Shown: positions 16,713-26,792 of the stretch, in pieces | How positions within the stretch are numbered: position 1 is the stretch's first letter | How the letters are laid out: each line of letters opens with the position of its first letter | Origin: Pedobacter sp. KBW06 | Lineage (GTDB): Bacteria > Bacteroidota > Bacteroidia > Sphingobacteriales > Sphingobacteriaceae | NCBI RefSeq assembly: GCF_003852525.1 | Contig: NZ_QAJL01000001.1 | Coordinates: 1,749,268-1,813,267, forward strand | Direction: 5' to 3' | DNA: 64,000 nucleotides | Notes under the pieces: generated by a model | The model's input: only the letters and a program-made list of their open reading frames with translations | Database searches by the model: none | What the model was told of the DNA's origin: nothing | Position numbers and translations under genes: made by a program

Positions 16713-18545
16713 TTAGTAGTTTTTATGAAGCCTGGTATTGTATACGTCGTCCCAGGTGATGTACGGATAGAGGTTAAACTTCTTTGCCTGAACTTCAAAC
16801 AATGCCTTTAGCTCTTCCAGCTTTGCCGGATTTTTCTTTGCCAGGTCAATGCGTTCATTAAAATCTTCATTCAGGTTATACAGTTCCCAAACATTCTCCA
16901 CATAATTTTTCGGAAGCCCTTCTTTGTTATTCGATAAATCCAGCAAATCCGGATGATAGGAAAGTGCAGCCTTCCAGCCATCTTTATAAATTGACCTTGC
17001 GCCAAAAATATAATAGTGTTGAATGCGGTGTTGTGAAGCTGCTTTTGCATCCTCAAAAGAGTAGACCAGAGAGGTTCCCTGTATGGAATCCTGTTTAATG
17101 CCTCTGATGTATTCAGGTGCTTTAATCCCGGTATATTCCAGCGTAGTTGGCAATAAATCGATGACGTGACCATATTGGGTCCGGATGCTGCCCTTATCTT
17201 TTATGCCTTTAGGATAATAAACGATCAATGGATTCCTCGTTCCTCCTTCGGAATTTGCGTCTTGTTTCCATTGCTTAAAAGGCGTATTCAAGGCCTGTGC
17301 CCATCCCAAAGGATAATTGCCCTGAATCGATCTGGGCGTACCGATCTCACCTGAAGCTTCCAGGTTATGTTTAATAATTTCCTGCTGACTCAGCTTATTG
17401 GTGGCCCCTCTTGGTAAATCTATTGTTCCGCTGAAGGTTCCTTCCTTACTCGCTCCATTGTCGCCGATGATCACAAAAACCAGGGTATTCTCCAATTGTT
17501 TAGTGGCTTTCAGGTAATTGATCACCCGTCCAACTTCATGATCCGTATAACTCAGATATCCCGCATAGACCTCCATAAAACGGGCATATAGTTTCCGTTC
17601 CTCCTCAGGAAGCTTATTCCAGGCTTTGATATTTGAATTGCGGCCGGGCAATACTGCATTGGCCGGAATAATTCCCAGTTGTTTTTGTCTTTTAAATACC
17701 TCATCTCTGAAAACATCCCAGCCTTTATCAAATTTACCTTTATAAAGGTCACTCCATTCTGTAGCCACCTGATGTGGGGAATGGGTGGCACCGGGTGCAT
17801 AATACAGGAAGAAAGGTTTTCCTGAATTGGCTTTTTGCTGTCTTTCAATAAAGTTGATTGCCTTATCGGTGATCTGCTCATTCAGGTGCCTGCCATCCGG
17901 TTGAACATGTGCGTTGTCTTCCACCAGATCGGGTTTATACTGATCCGTTGCAGAGCCGAGGAAGCCGAAGAAATGATCAAAACCTTTTCCGGTTGGCCAT
18001 CGGTCAAAAGGTCCGGCATCTGTAGCATCCTCATCAGGTGTCAATCCATATTTCCCTACTGCAAACGTATTATAGCCGCTTTCGCGCAGGATTTCGGCAA
18101 CTGTACCTTTATCCGAAGGGATGCGGCCATCATAACCTGGAAATCCGGCCGACATCGCCACATGCGCAAACCCGCCCATATGTACAGAATGACTGTTCCT
18201 GCCTGTCAGCAATGCGGACCTTGTAGGCGCACATATGGCTGTGGTATGAAAATTTGTATACGTTAATCCCTGATGTGCCAGGCTATCAAAGGTAGGGGTA
18301 CTGATCACTCCCCCCAATGTGCTGGTGGCCCCAAAGCCCACATCATCGAGTAAAATCCAGAGTACATTTGGTGCGCCTGCCGGTGCCTTAACCGGCTTTG
18401 TCCAGGATTCTCTGGAATCTGCCAGGGTCTTACCGATAACGCCCTGAAAAGCTTGTTGCTGCTGTGTGATATTTTGCGAATAGCCCTCAAGGTAGCTGAA
18501 CGCAGTGCCCAGGAGAATCCAGGCGGTGATGATTCTTTTTTTCAT
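16713..18545 (-). CDS. Cys-type arylsulfatase, exported (last gene of the sulfur-scavenging operon)
   Basis: 610 residues with a signal peptide (ending G-Y-S-Q). The sulfatase signature C-A-P-T-R-S-A-L-L-T-G-R holds Cys105, the residue converted to formylglycine by FGE, and Arg109. Metal ligands are in L-L-D-D-V-G-F-G (about 65-72) and I-I-G-D-N-G-A-S. Overall layout is the arylsulfatase A/AtsA type (S1_4-like). The product would hydrolyse sulfate esters in the periplasm and release sulfate. It lies 11 bp downstream of the rhodanese-thioredoxin gene. The native substrate cannot be read from sequence. Confidence 0.9.
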   Translation of the reverse strand: MKKRIITAWILLGTAFSYLEGYSQNITQQQQAFQGVIGKTLADSRESWTKPVKAPAGAPNVLWILLDDVGFGATSTLGGVISTPTFDSLAHQGLTYTNFHTTAICAPTRSALLTGRNSHSVHMGGFAHVAMSAGFPGYDGRIPSDKGTVAEILRESGYNTFAVGKYGLTPDEDATDAGPFDRWPTGKGFDHFFGFLGSATDQYKPDLVEDNAHVQPDGRHLNEQITDKAINFIERQQKANSGKPFFLYYAPGATHSPHQVATEWSDLYKGKFDKGWDVFRDEVFKRQKQLGIIPANAVLPGRNSNIKAWNKLPEEERKLYARFMEVYAGYLSYTDHEVGRVINYLKATKQLENTLVFVIIGDNGASKEGTFSGTIDLPRGATNKLSQQEIIKHNLEASGEIGTPRSIQGNYPLGWAQALNTPFKQWKQDANSEGGTRNPLIVYYPKGIKDKGSIRTQYGHVIDLLPTTLEYTGIKAPEYIRGIKQDSIQGTSLVYSFEDAKAASQHRIQHYYIFGARSIYKDGWKAALSYHPDLLDLSNNKEGLPKNYVENVWELYNLNEDFNERIDLAKKNPAKLEELKALFEVQAKKFNLYPYITWDDVYNTRLHKNY

Positions 18546-18556
18546 GGATTAATTTT

Positions 18557-19300
18557 CTAATTACTTTTTGCCGGTTTTGTTTGATGTTCTGCAACAGCGG
18601 CTTCAATTTCCGCTGAGGTCGATTGCCCTGCTCTCTTCCAGATCTCTTTTTTATGGTGATACAGGACCAGTGTGGGAAGCTGATTAATTTTCAATTCTTT
18701 GAGGAGCGCCGTCTGATCATAGGCTTCAATCCTTACTATTTTGGCAGAAAATCCTGCTTTCTTTTCCAGCGTGTCCAGCACAGGAACAAGCTTCTTACAG
18801 GCGCCACAATATTTGGAACCAAAGTCTACCAACACAAAATCTGAAGATGCATTTAGGGTCTGAAACTGAGCAAGGGATAGCGATACGCCTTTCTTCGCAT
18901 GGTTTACGATCGGGTATCCTGAACCGATCCAGTTGGCAATTCCACCGGGAAGCACAATCACTTCCCTGAATCCCCTTTCCCGGAGTTTTTTTGCCAATGC
19001 CACACTTCGGCCATTGGCAATGGAGTAAACAAAGGTGGGCTTCTCTTTAGACAAAGCCGCGATGTCCTTTTCGTGACTAGCTGAGGCGGGATCAATATTG
19101 ATCGCTCCTGCCAGGTGATTCTGTGCAAATTCTTCGCTCGTTCTGGCATCCAGAATCTGGGCGTCCGCAGCTTTTGCTTTTGTAGCCAATGCGGCGAGTG
19201 AAAGTGATCCTGCCTGAGTAGCGGATGAGGTTTCTTGTGCTTTTAAGCTGCCTGACGATAAGAGCAGCAAACTAAAAAAAACAGATTTTAAAGATTTCAT
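18557..19300 (-). CDS. Exported rhodanese-thioredoxin fusion with inactivated rhodanese site
   Basis: 247 residues from the ATG at 19300, which gives a signal peptide (M-K-S-L-K-S-V-F-F-S..L-K-A-Q); an upstream ATG at 19330 overlaps the previous gene. Residues about 30-130 form a rhodanese domain, but the active loop reads V-Y-S-I-A-N-G-R-S, with Ser93 where the sulfur-carrying Cys should be. Residues about 140-235 form a thioredoxin domain with C-G-A-C (Cys165, Cys168) and the cis-Pro in N-Q-L-P-T. The protein is therefore a periplasmic redox protein. Lying between two FGE-dependent sulfatases, it could supply thiols for sulfatase maturation or protect the active-site Cys; this is inference. 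Confidence 0.85.
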   Translation of the reverse strand: MKSLKSVFFSLLLLSSGSLKAQETSSATQAGSLSLAALATKAKAADAQILDARTSEEFAQNHLAGAINIDPASASHEKDIAALSKEKPTFVYSIANGRSVALAKKLRERGFREVIVLPGGIANWIGSGYPIVNHAKKGVSLSLAQFQTLNASSDFVLVDFGSKYCGACKKLVPVLDTLEKKAGFSAKIVRIEAYDQTALLKELKINQLPTLVLYHHKKEIWKRAGQSTSAEIEAAVAEHQTKPAKSN

Positions 19301-19326
19301 TTTTTGTCGGTTTAGGTGATCAATAA

Positions 19327-20928
19327 TCATTTGATTTTATTCCAGTCCTGAACCCCAACTTTAGCGGCCCATTCCAGGTATTTTTTTTCCAGTTCTTTTA
19401 CCTTCCCCGGATACTTCCGGGCAAGGTCATTTGTTTCTGTCCGGTCTGACTTCAGATTGTACAATTCCCAGGTTCCATTGAGTTCAGCAACGAGTTTCCA
19501 GTCCTGCTCCCGAACAGCCCTGCTTCCTTCATGCTCCCAAAACAACCTGGAATGCAGCGCTTCTTTCTTTCCTTTTAAAACCCTCAGCAGGCTATGTCCC
19601 GGCAATGCCGTTAAAGAATTTCCTTTAAAAGAATCCGGGTATTTTGCCCCGGTAAGCTCCAGGATACCGGGTAGGATATCGATGAGGTGTGCGGGCTGTT
19701 CATTTAAAGCCCCCGAAGGGATCAAACCAGGATACCAGGCAATAAAAGGACTGGAAATCCCTCCTTCATGGGTGTTTTTCTTGAACATACGAAACGGGGT
19801 ATTGCTCGCATTCCCCCAGGGGGCTTCATAACTGTCTATGGAATTTACACTTCCTGGAGTTCCGTTTTTTTGACTGACATAGTTCCAGTTTTTCACTTCA
19901 TCGGCACTGCCTCCATTATCAGAAAGAAAAATCACCAGTGTGTTTTTATCTCTTTTGATCTCTTTCAGTTTATTCAGGATCTCCCCTATTCCTGCATCCA
20001 TACGGTCAATCATGGCCGCATAAATCGCCATGCGGGTATCCCAGTTGTCTTTTTCTTCCGCAGACAAGGATTTCCAGGCTTTCACATTTTCGAACCTCGG
20101 CGATAATCGCCATTCTTTCCTGATCAAACCTGAAGCCCGAAGTTTCTGATAACGCTGCTTCCTCAGTTCATCCCAGCCAGACAGGTACCGGCCTTTATAT
20201 TTCGCAATGTCTTCCGGCAAAGCCTGAATTGGCCAGTGAGGCGCATTGTAAGCCACATAAAGAAAAAATGGATTGGGTTGATCTTTGATTTCGTCCAGAG
20301 ATTTGATTGCGAAATTGGTGATGGCTTGTGTGAGATACAACGAAGTATCCTGACGCTGAATTTCCTGTCCGTTCAACTGGAAAGTAACCGTTCTTCCATC
20401 GTTATACAGGGGCTTGGAATTAAAATAACTGCTGCCATTGTTTTGCAGCGTGAAAGATTTATCAAATCCACGGTTCAGCGCAAAAGCGGAAGGAACGAGG
20501 CCCACATGCCATTTCCCGGAAACTATGGTTTGGTATCCCTGCGGTTTCAGCAATTCAGCAATCGTTGCACTATGCTTACTCAAATACCCCTGGTAAGCTT
20601 CCGTTCCTTTGTTCTGAACCATATCACCAACTCCGGCCTGATGCGGATAAAGACCTGTCAGCAAAGAAGCGCGGGAAGGACAGCACCTTCCGGCATTGTA
20701 AAACTGGTTTAAGATCATTCCTTCTTTTGCCAGTTGATCTAATACAGGAGTATGGATCTCCGAACCAAATGCACCAATGTCAGAAAAGCCGAGATCATCA
20801 GCAAGAATGATCAGTACATTCGGCTTAGCCTTTAATTTTTCTTCCGGTCTTCCTAGTTGCGCAGAAGCCGAACAAATGTTTAATCCAAAAAAGATGGCCG
20901 TTAAAAAACTGATTCGTTGATTCATCAT
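19327..20928 (-). CDS. Cys-type arylsulfatase, exported
   Basis: 533 residues with a signal peptide (ending C-S-A-S-A-Q). The signature R-C-C-P-S-R-A-S-L-L-T-G places Cys82 as the formylglycine precursor, and I-L-A-D-D-L-G-F-S-D (about 41-50) and F-L-S-D-N-G-G-S supply calcium ligands. It is closest in layout to Pseudomonas AtsA-type arylsulfatases (S1_4), enzymes classically induced by sulfur starvation. It follows SusD by 21 bp, and precedes the rhodanese-thioredoxin gene, so it is in the middle of the operon. Confidence 0.9.
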   Translation of the reverse strand: MMNQRISFLTAIFFGLNICSASAQLGRPEEKLKAKPNVLIILADDLGFSDIGAFGSEIHTPVLDQLAKEGMILNQFYNAGRCCPSRASLLTGLYPHQAGVGDMVQNKGTEAYQGYLSKHSATIAELLKPQGYQTIVSGKWHVGLVPSAFALNRGFDKSFTLQNNGSSYFNSKPLYNDGRTVTFQLNGQEIQRQDTSLYLTQAITNFAIKSLDEIKDQPNPFFLYVAYNAPHWPIQALPEDIAKYKGRYLSGWDELRKQRYQKLRASGLIRKEWRLSPRFENVKAWKSLSAEEKDNWDTRMAIYAAMIDRMDAGIGEILNKLKEIKRDKNTLVIFLSDNGGSADEVKNWNYVSQKNGTPGSVNSIDSYEAPWGNASNTPFRMFKKNTHEGGISSPFIAWYPGLIPSGALNEQPAHLIDILPGILELTGAKYPDSFKGNSLTALPGHSLLRVLKGKKEALHSRLFWEHEGSRAVREQDWKLVAELNGTWELYNLKSDRTETNDLARKYPGKVKELEKKYLEWAAKVGVQDWNKIK

Positions 20929-20949
20929 GCTTGTTTCTTCATAAAAAGC

Positions 20950-22500
20950 TTACCATCCAGGATTCTGGATGAGTTTGGTATTCAAATCGATTTCCTGTTG
21001 AGGAATTGGAAAGAGCAGATGTTTGGGAACAGAAACATTGACCTTTCCTACTTTCCTTAATGCATCTTCCAGGATAATTTTTCCTGACGCATCTTTCTCC
21101 CTGATCAGGTCAAACCAGCGTTGATTTTCCCAGACCAGCTCCAGACGACGGTCGAGGTAGAGCGCTTCCCTGAATTGCGCTTTGTTTAAGCCAGCCAGTA
21201 GCGTTAAACCTGCCCTTTCCCGCACCCGGTTATAAGCTGCATACGCTTTTGCAGTAGGCCCGTTAGCTTCATTTTCGGCCTCTGCAAGATTGAGCAATAC
21301 TTCCGAATATCTGATCACAGGTACATTGGCAGCAGATTCACTGAGGTTCGAAGATTGATTCGGGTCCCAATATTTATTGAGATAAGGGATGGAATCTCCG
21401 GGAATAGATTTATCGTTTAAGTCCCCATACCACTTGCCATCAGTGCCCAGAAAGCGGGTCACAAAACTACCGTTCTTCTTTCTCTTATCATTGGCTTCAT
21501 AGAGCTTATAGATGCTGAAAAACTTATCCGTTCCCTGGGTATAAAACCGAACCTGATCCGTATAAGAACCGACCATTCCCGGAACACCTGAGCGCGCACC
21601 TCTTGGTGCCTGATTGTTTCCCTGGCTCAGGGAATTGGATTTAAACTGTGCAGAAAAGATATGTTCTTTCCCGTTTTTATAAGCAGGAAGAAAAACCTGT
21701 GCATAGTCTGCAAACAAATCATACCGATACGGACTGGATCCGGATGCATAAGGAAAAGCTCCCGTTACCTCTTCTGCTTTTGCCACTGCTTCAGTCCATT
21801 TTCCCTGTGTCAGGTATACCTTAGACAACAATGACTTCGCCGCGCCCGCCGTTGCCCTTCCAATGTCCACCCCGGTATAGCTATCCGGTAATGCCAATGC
21901 CGCCTCTGTAAAATCCTTTTCAATCTGTACATATACCTCAGCCACCGTATTCCGGGCGATCTGGAAATCCGAGATGGTCACTCCCGGCTGATCGTGCAGG
22001 ATCAGCGGTACCCCTCCGAACAAACGAACCAGGTTGAAATAATACAGGGCCCTGAGGAGTTTAGCCTCCCCGATCAGTCTTTTCTTAAGGGCATCGGTCA
22101 ATGCGGCATCTTCAATTTCCGGAACTTTATCTATGGCAACATTTGCCTTTTTTATTCCTGCATAATGTTGCTGCCATAACTGCAGTACCCTGAGCCCTGT
22201 GGAAGAATGATTGAGCACAGCCTGTGAACGCACATCCGCATTGGTCGCTCCGGGTCCCGGATCGATGTCGTCAGACATGAAGTCCATGCCCGTAGCAAAC
22301 AAAGTATTGTACGGTGTCTGAACCGAAGGTCCTCCTGAGTTTAAAAGAAAATAGGCAGCATTAACCGCATTTACGGCATCTGCTTTTGTCTTATAGTATT
22401 CTGCTGCAGTAATAAAAGCGCCGGGATCTTCTTTTAATTTAGCGCAGGAACTCAGCACTGCGAGGGCAATCAGTAATGAAAAATATTTGAGGATATTCAT
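20950..22500 (-). CDS. SusD/RagB-family outer membrane lipoprotein
   Basis: 516 residues; lipoprotein signal with V-L-S-S-C-A-K. The tetratricopeptide-rich SusD fold is shown by A-A-Y-F-L-L-N, E-A-K-L-L-R-A-L-Y-Y-F-N-L-V-R-L-F-G-G-V-P-L (about 143-163), P-V-I-R-Y-S-E-V-L-L-N-L-A-E-A and the C-terminal L-F-P-I-P-Q-Q-E-I. It caps the SusC transporter and captures ligand at the cell surface. It is 19 bp downstream of SusC. Given the sulfatases downstream, the ligand is likely a sulfate ester or sulfated glycan. Confidence 0.92.
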   Translation of the reverse strand: MNILKYFSLLIALAVLSSCAKLKEDPGAFITAAEYYKTKADAVNAVNAAYFLLNSGGPSVQTPYNTLFATGMDFMSDDIDPGPGATNADVRSQAVLNHSSTGLRVLQLWQQHYAGIKKANVAIDKVPEIEDAALTDALKKRLIGEAKLLRALYYFNLVRLFGGVPLILHDQPGVTISDFQIARNTVAEVYVQIEKDFTEAALALPDSYTGVDIGRATAGAAKSLLSKVYLTQGKWTEAVAKAEEVTGAFPYASGSSPYRYDLFADYAQVFLPAYKNGKEHIFSAQFKSNSLSQGNNQAPRGARSGVPGMVGSYTDQVRFYTQGTDKFFSIYKLYEANDKRKKNGSFVTRFLGTDGKWYGDLNDKSIPGDSIPYLNKYWDPNQSSNLSESAANVPVIRYSEVLLNLAEAENEANGPTAKAYAAYNRVRERAGLTLLAGLNKAQFREALYLDRRLELVWENQRWFDLIREKDASGKIILEDALRKVGKVNVSVPKHLLFPIPQQEIDLNTKLIQNPGW

Positions 22501-22519
22501 TTTCGTATTTTATATAGGA

Positions 22520-25500
22520 TTAAAAGGAAAGGGACGCACCAGCCATGATGGTCTTGCTATTGGGATAAACTCCGTTGTCTACACCCGAATTGATCGCCGA
22601 CTGTCCGTTAAAGTTCGCTTCAGGATCGTAACCTGTATAATTGGTCCAGGTCCAGAGGTTCTGTGCAGAAATGTACACCCGCAGGTTTCTCAATCTTGCT
22701 TTATTTAAGACCTTTTGAGGTAAAGTATAGCCCAGGGAAAGGTTTTTTAAACGCAGATAAGAAGCATTTTCAATAAAGCGGTCTGCAATGGTTACCGCCG
22801 GATCGGTATAGGCACTGTGTACATCTGTATTGGTATTTGATGCAGAATAGCGGTTCAGCAGGCTACGGGGCGCATTGGTATAACCGGTCCCCAGCTCTAA
22901 AGTACCCCTGTTCTGGTTGTAAAGCTTATTTCCGTAAGAGGTTTGAAAAAATACAGACAGGTCAAATCCCCGAAAGCTGAAATTATTTGTCAGCCCGCCG
23001 GTAAATAAAGGCTGGTTGGAGATGATGAACCTGTCGCCGGCCTGGGTAATGACCCCATCGCCGTTTTTATCTACATATTGTTGTCCGCCCGCAGCTTTAT
23101 TCGAAGAAGGGGTTAAAGCCTTTCCCGGAGGAGTTCCTGCGGGAATCAATCCGTTTGTTTTATAGACAATAAAAGAACCGATTGGATATCCCACTGCAGC
23201 AATAGAAGGTAAGGAGCTGTCCGGAATGATCTGGTTTACCTTATCCAGGCTCAGCACTTTATTCCTGTTGATGGCAAAAATCACATTGGTTCCCCACTTG
23301 AAATCCCCGACAAGGTTTTTAGTATTGAGGCCCAGTTCAAAACCTTTATTCTCTACTGCTCCGATATTTTGATAAATCTGACTTTGAAGGGTAGAAAAAT
23401 CCAGTAATCCACTTGTTGCGGGTACGGTAATGTTGTACAGCAGATCCCTTGTTTTCTTATAATAGACATCTGACACCAGGTTAATACGGCTGTTAAACAA
23501 AGACAGATCGATCCCCAGATTATACTGTGCGGTCTTTTCCCAGGTAAGGTTAGGATTGGCATTCGTACCCGGCGCAAAGCCAGAGACATTATTGCCATTG
23601 AAATTATAACGGTAAAAAGTTTCTCTTGCAAAAGATTGATAAGCGGGGATTTCCTGATTTCCGGTCAGTCCGGCACTAAAGCGGAGCTTTAGATTCGAAA
23701 TGGCCTGCTGGTCTTTCAGAAAACTTTCTTCACTTACATTCCAGGCAATGGCAGCCGAAGGAAAGGTTCCCCATTGGTGGCCATCGGAAAAACGGGAAGA
23801 GCCATCCGCCCGAAGGGTCAGGGTGAGGAGATATTTATTCCCGTAGCCATAATTTACCCTCGCCAGAAAGGAATTCAGTGCGGTAGCATAGGACGATGAA
23901 GAAGGTGTCTGAGAGGTAATCCCCGAAGAAAGGTCATTAAAGCTCGTTCCATCCGAAGCAAAGCCCGCCGCCGCAGCAATCGCCCCTTTGGTTACCGCAG
24001 CTTCCTGTGTGAAACCAATTAATGCATTAAGGTTATGGATTTCATTGATCTTCTTCGTATAGCTCAGCGTATTTTCATTGAGCCATCGGGTGGTAAACAA
24101 ACTTCCTACCTGTCCAAGCCCTGAAACACCTGTACCTTCATATACGGTAGAAGGCAGGTACCTGTTTTGCTTATTGTCCACGATCAAAATACCCGCAGAA
24201 ACTTTGGCTTGTAAACCTTCGATGATGCGGTAGTCTGCAGAAGCATTTCCCAGGACCAGATTGGTCCTGGTTTCATTCAACTGGTTGTATAAAGTATTGA
24301 TCGGATTTCCATAAGCCCCTTCAAAAGGACTCTTCAGGAAAAAAGAGCCATCAGGATTATAGAGGGGAACTGCAGGAGACATCAGCAATAAATTAGGCAC
24401 CACTGCCTGAGGAGCAATCTGTGCTTTGGAACTGCTCCCGGCAATGTAGGAAACGATTTTCAGGCGTTCGTTGTACTGATGCTCTACATTTAGCCGACCT
24501 GAATAGCGACTAAAATCTGTATTTTGCAAGACCCCTTCCTGTTTAAAATAATTTCCGGAAAGGGCAAACTTTGTTTTTTCAGAACCGGTTAACACGGAGA
24601 TATTATGACTCTGAACCGGGGCAGTACGAAAAGCAGCAGCCTGCCAGTCCGTACCCGTCCCCAGGGCATCAATCTGTGCCTGGGTATAATAAGGTGCTTT
24701 TCCCGCATTGATCAGCGCATCATTTCTTAGCGCTCCCCATTCAGCGGCGTTGAGTAATGGAAGAGTTTTTACTACTTTCTGCGAGCCATAATAGCTGTCG
24801 AAATTAATAGATGATTTCCCTGCAGTCCCCTTTTTTGTATTGATGATGATGACCCCGTTGGCCCCTCTGGAACCATATATAGCTGTAGAGGAAGCATCTT
24901 TCAACACATCAATCGACTCAATATCTCCGGGATTTATCGCAGAGAGCAGGTTAATTTTAGGCCCATTGCTCACTCCGGCATCTGCCAGTTTTTCATCGTT
25001 ATAAAAAGGAAAACCATCGATCACATAGAGCGGCTGCGAACCTGCAGTAAGCGAGGCAGAACCACGGACCTGCACACTTACCCCTCCTCCGGGCTGTCCG
25101 GTAGATTGCGTAACCTGAACTCCGGGAATGGACCCTTGCAGCAAACGCTCCGGAGAGCTCACCGGCTGTCCTCTTACTTCTTCCAGTTTCAGGGAAGAGA
25201 CAGATCCGGTCACATCTTTTCTGCGTTGTGTTCCATAACCAACCACAACTACATCATTCAGGTTATTGCTGATTTCTTTTAGCAAGACCTCGACCGGGCT
25301 TCCGGTGACATTCAGTTCGATCCTTTCATAACCGATATAGCTAATGATTAAGGTATATGGGAACTTCTGTCCCGTTTTAAAGTTGAAACGGCCCTTGTCG
25401 TCTGTGGCGACCTTATGTGTTGTTCCTTTAATCTGTATCAGCACGCCCGGAAGCACCTCTTTGGTTTTTGCATCGAGCACCTGTCCTACCAGCGTAGAAT

Positions 25501-25690
25501 TAATAATCGGCTGATTCTCCTGCGCTTTTAGCACAAGAGGAAACAAGAAAAGCAACTGCAGGCAAAAGATGATCAGCGCAACAGAGAAAATATATTTTGA
25601 CTTTTCCGTAAACGAAGTGGTAGTTGTCCAGACTCCCGGACGGGTTAAAGACAGGGCATAACGCTCCCTCTCCTTAGCAAGGTATTGCAT
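22520..25690 (-). CDS. SusC/RagA-family TonB-linked outer membrane transporter
   Basis: 1056 residues. A carboxypeptidase-D-like sandwich (about 65-145; G-Q-V-L-D-A-K-T-K-E-V-L-P-G-V) leads to a TonB-type box region V-V-V-V-G-Y-G-T-Q, then the plug domain with the SusC signature G-S-R-G-A-N-G-V-I-I-I-N-T-K-K-G, and the 22-strand barrel. The N-terminus is odd: 30 charged residues (M-Q-Y-L-A-K-E-R-E-R-Y..) precede the signal-peptide core, with no nearer ATG. The frame is open a further 19 codons upstream without a start. It imports the ligand captured by SusD using TonB energy. A 99-bp gap before it contains one copy of a diverged direct repeat. Confidence 0.93.
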   Translation of the reverse strand: MQYLAKERERYALSLTRPGVWTTTTSFTEKSKYIFSVALIIFCLQLLFLFPLVLKAQENQPIINSTLVGQVLDAKTKEVLPGVLIQIKGTTHKVATDDKGRFNFKTGQKFPYTLIISYIGYERIELNVTGSPVEVLLKEISNNLNDVVVVGYGTQRRKDVTGSVSSLKLEEVRGQPVSSPERLLQGSIPGVQVTQSTGQPGGGVSVQVRGSASLTAGSQPLYVIDGFPFYNDEKLADAGVSNGPKINLLSAINPGDIESIDVLKDASSTAIYGSRGANGVIIINTKKGTAGKSSINFDSYYGSQKVVKTLPLLNAAEWGALRNDALINAGKAPYYTQAQIDALGTGTDWQAAAFRTAPVQSHNISVLTGSEKTKFALSGNYFKQEGVLQNTDFSRYSGRLNVEHQYNERLKIVSYIAGSSSKAQIAPQAVVPNLLLMSPAVPLYNPDGSFFLKSPFEGAYGNPINTLYNQLNETRTNLVLGNASADYRIIEGLQAKVSAGILIVDNKQNRYLPSTVYEGTGVSGLGQVGSLFTTRWLNENTLSYTKKINEIHNLNALIGFTQEAAVTKGAIAAAAGFASDGTSFNDLSSGITSQTPSSSSYATALNSFLARVNYGYGNKYLLTLTLRADGSSRFSDGHQWGTFPSAAIAWNVSEESFLKDQQAISNLKLRFSAGLTGNQEIPAYQSFARETFYRYNFNGNNVSGFAPGTNANPNLTWEKTAQYNLGIDLSLFNSRINLVSDVYYKKTRDLLYNITVPATSGLLDFSTLQSQIYQNIGAVENKGFELGLNTKNLVGDFKWGTNVIFAINRNKVLSLDKVNQIIPDSSLPSIAAVGYPIGSFIVYKTNGLIPAGTPPGKALTPSSNKAAGGQQYVDKNGDGVITQAGDRFIISNQPLFTGGLTNNFSFRGFDLSVFFQTSYGNKLYNQNRGTLELGTGYTNAPRSLLNRYSASNTNTDVHSAYTDPAVTIADRFIENASYLRLKNLSLGYTLPQKVLNKARLRNLRVYISAQNLWTWTNYTGYDPEANFNGQSAINSGVDNGVYPNSKTIMAGASLSF

Positions 25691-25697
25691 ATTTGTA

Positions 25698-25772
25698 AGG
25701 TTTAAAATGACTTGATCTGAACAGGTCCAACGCCAATTGATTTCCTGTTCTTTATATTATTAATCGTTAGGG
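25698..25772. repeat. Copy 1 of a diverged ~75-bp direct repeat
   Basis: Shares with 27556-27627 the order AGGTTTAAA(A)TGAC, then an identical 15-mer CAGGTCCAACGCCAA (25722-25736), then TTATTAATC-TTAGGG. It lies in the gap before SusC. Confidence 0.6.
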
Positions 25773-25789
25773 ATGCGGAGTCTTTTTCT

Positions 25790-26755
25790 TTATCCCGCCG
25801 CGGCCGATACTTCTTTTAAGGCCAGTTCCCGTTCTCCATTGTTTTGATGAACTGCTCTGATCGTTAACAAATCTCTTTCTTCAATTGGAATGTCCTGCTT
25901 AACAATAGGTCCATCTGCTGCCAGCTCACTTCCCGCCACGTTGGATTTAAAGATCGGCCATAACAATTGTGCATACCATGGATCTCCTTCATAATGAGAA
26001 ATTCCATAAGCAGAAGGATACTGCCTGGAGATATGTGCTGTTCCAAAAATAACATCCCAGAGAAAAAACATGTTTCCGAAGTTGCCCTTATAATAACCTA
26101 CGCCATCATCTGTGGTTGCTGCATGGTGTGCATGATGCGTTGCAGGGGTAGAAATCAAACGCTCCAGAACCCAGGCAATCGGATGCAGCACTTTATATTT
26201 ATAAAAAGGTTTGTCCCATGGAATGCTGGAATGCGCCAGTGTGGTAATGGTACTTTTTATCGCTCCAACGATAATTCTTGGTGCGCCCAGTCCTAGATAA
26301 ACGAGAATCGTCGTCACGTAAGTTTGAGAAAAGAACAGGGTATACAATGCGTTCTGGCGACTGGCCATTGCCATCCCCATATAGGAAGCGGAGTGGTGGG
26401 TCCGGTGAAAGCGCCATAACCAGGGAATTTCATGGTGCAGACGGTGGTACCAATATTGGGTCAGGTCGTCGGCAATGGCGATAATGAGCAATCCCCAACC
26501 GAAAGAAACCCAGTCGAACTCGTTCCTTAGTGCAGGAATCACTGCGGGTAAAAATTTCAGCCCGAAGAAAGCGATGGCCGGTCTGATGACCAGTTTTGGT
26601 AAAACAAAGCAGGCAATGTCTACAAATTTTTCATTTTTGTTCCAGCGCTTTTTATACAAGCCGAAAGAGAATTCCAGGACCCCTAAAATGAGGACCAGTA
26701 CACTGAGTCCATAGCCATTCAGGTTATCGATAATTTGTTGGATAATTTTAATCAT
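25790..26755 (-). CDS. Sterol desaturase/fatty acid hydroxylase superfamily membrane protein
   Basis: 321 residues with several membrane segments in the first 160 and the di-iron histidine clusters of the superfamily: H-R-L-H-H, H-R-T-H-H-S and H-H-A-H-H. Such enzymes hydroxylate or desaturate lipids or small membrane substrates with O2. It is co-directional with, and 37 bp downstream of, two small membrane proteins and upstream of SusC, so it belongs to the sulfatase operon. A role in processing the sulfur-containing substrate, or in modifying sulfonolipids, is possible but unproven. Confidence 0.85.
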   Translation of the reverse strand: MIKIIQQIIDNLNGYGLSVLVLILGVLEFSFGLYKKRWNKNEKFVDIACFVLPKLVIRPAIAFFGLKFLPAVIPALRNEFDWVSFGWGLLIIAIADDLTQYWYHRLHHEIPWLWRFHRTHHSASYMGMAMASRQNALYTLFFSQTYVTTILVYLGLGAPRIIVGAIKSTITTLAHSSIPWDKPFYKYKVLHPIAWVLERLISTPATHHAHHAATTDDGVGYYKGNFGNMFFLWDVIFGTAHISRQYPSAYGISHYEGDPWYAQLLWPIFKSNVAGSELAADGPIVKQDIPIEERDLLTIRAVHQNNGERELALKEVSAAAG

Positions 26756-26792
26756 GTTATTGGTTTTTTGGGTAGTTTATTTGGTGGATTGT

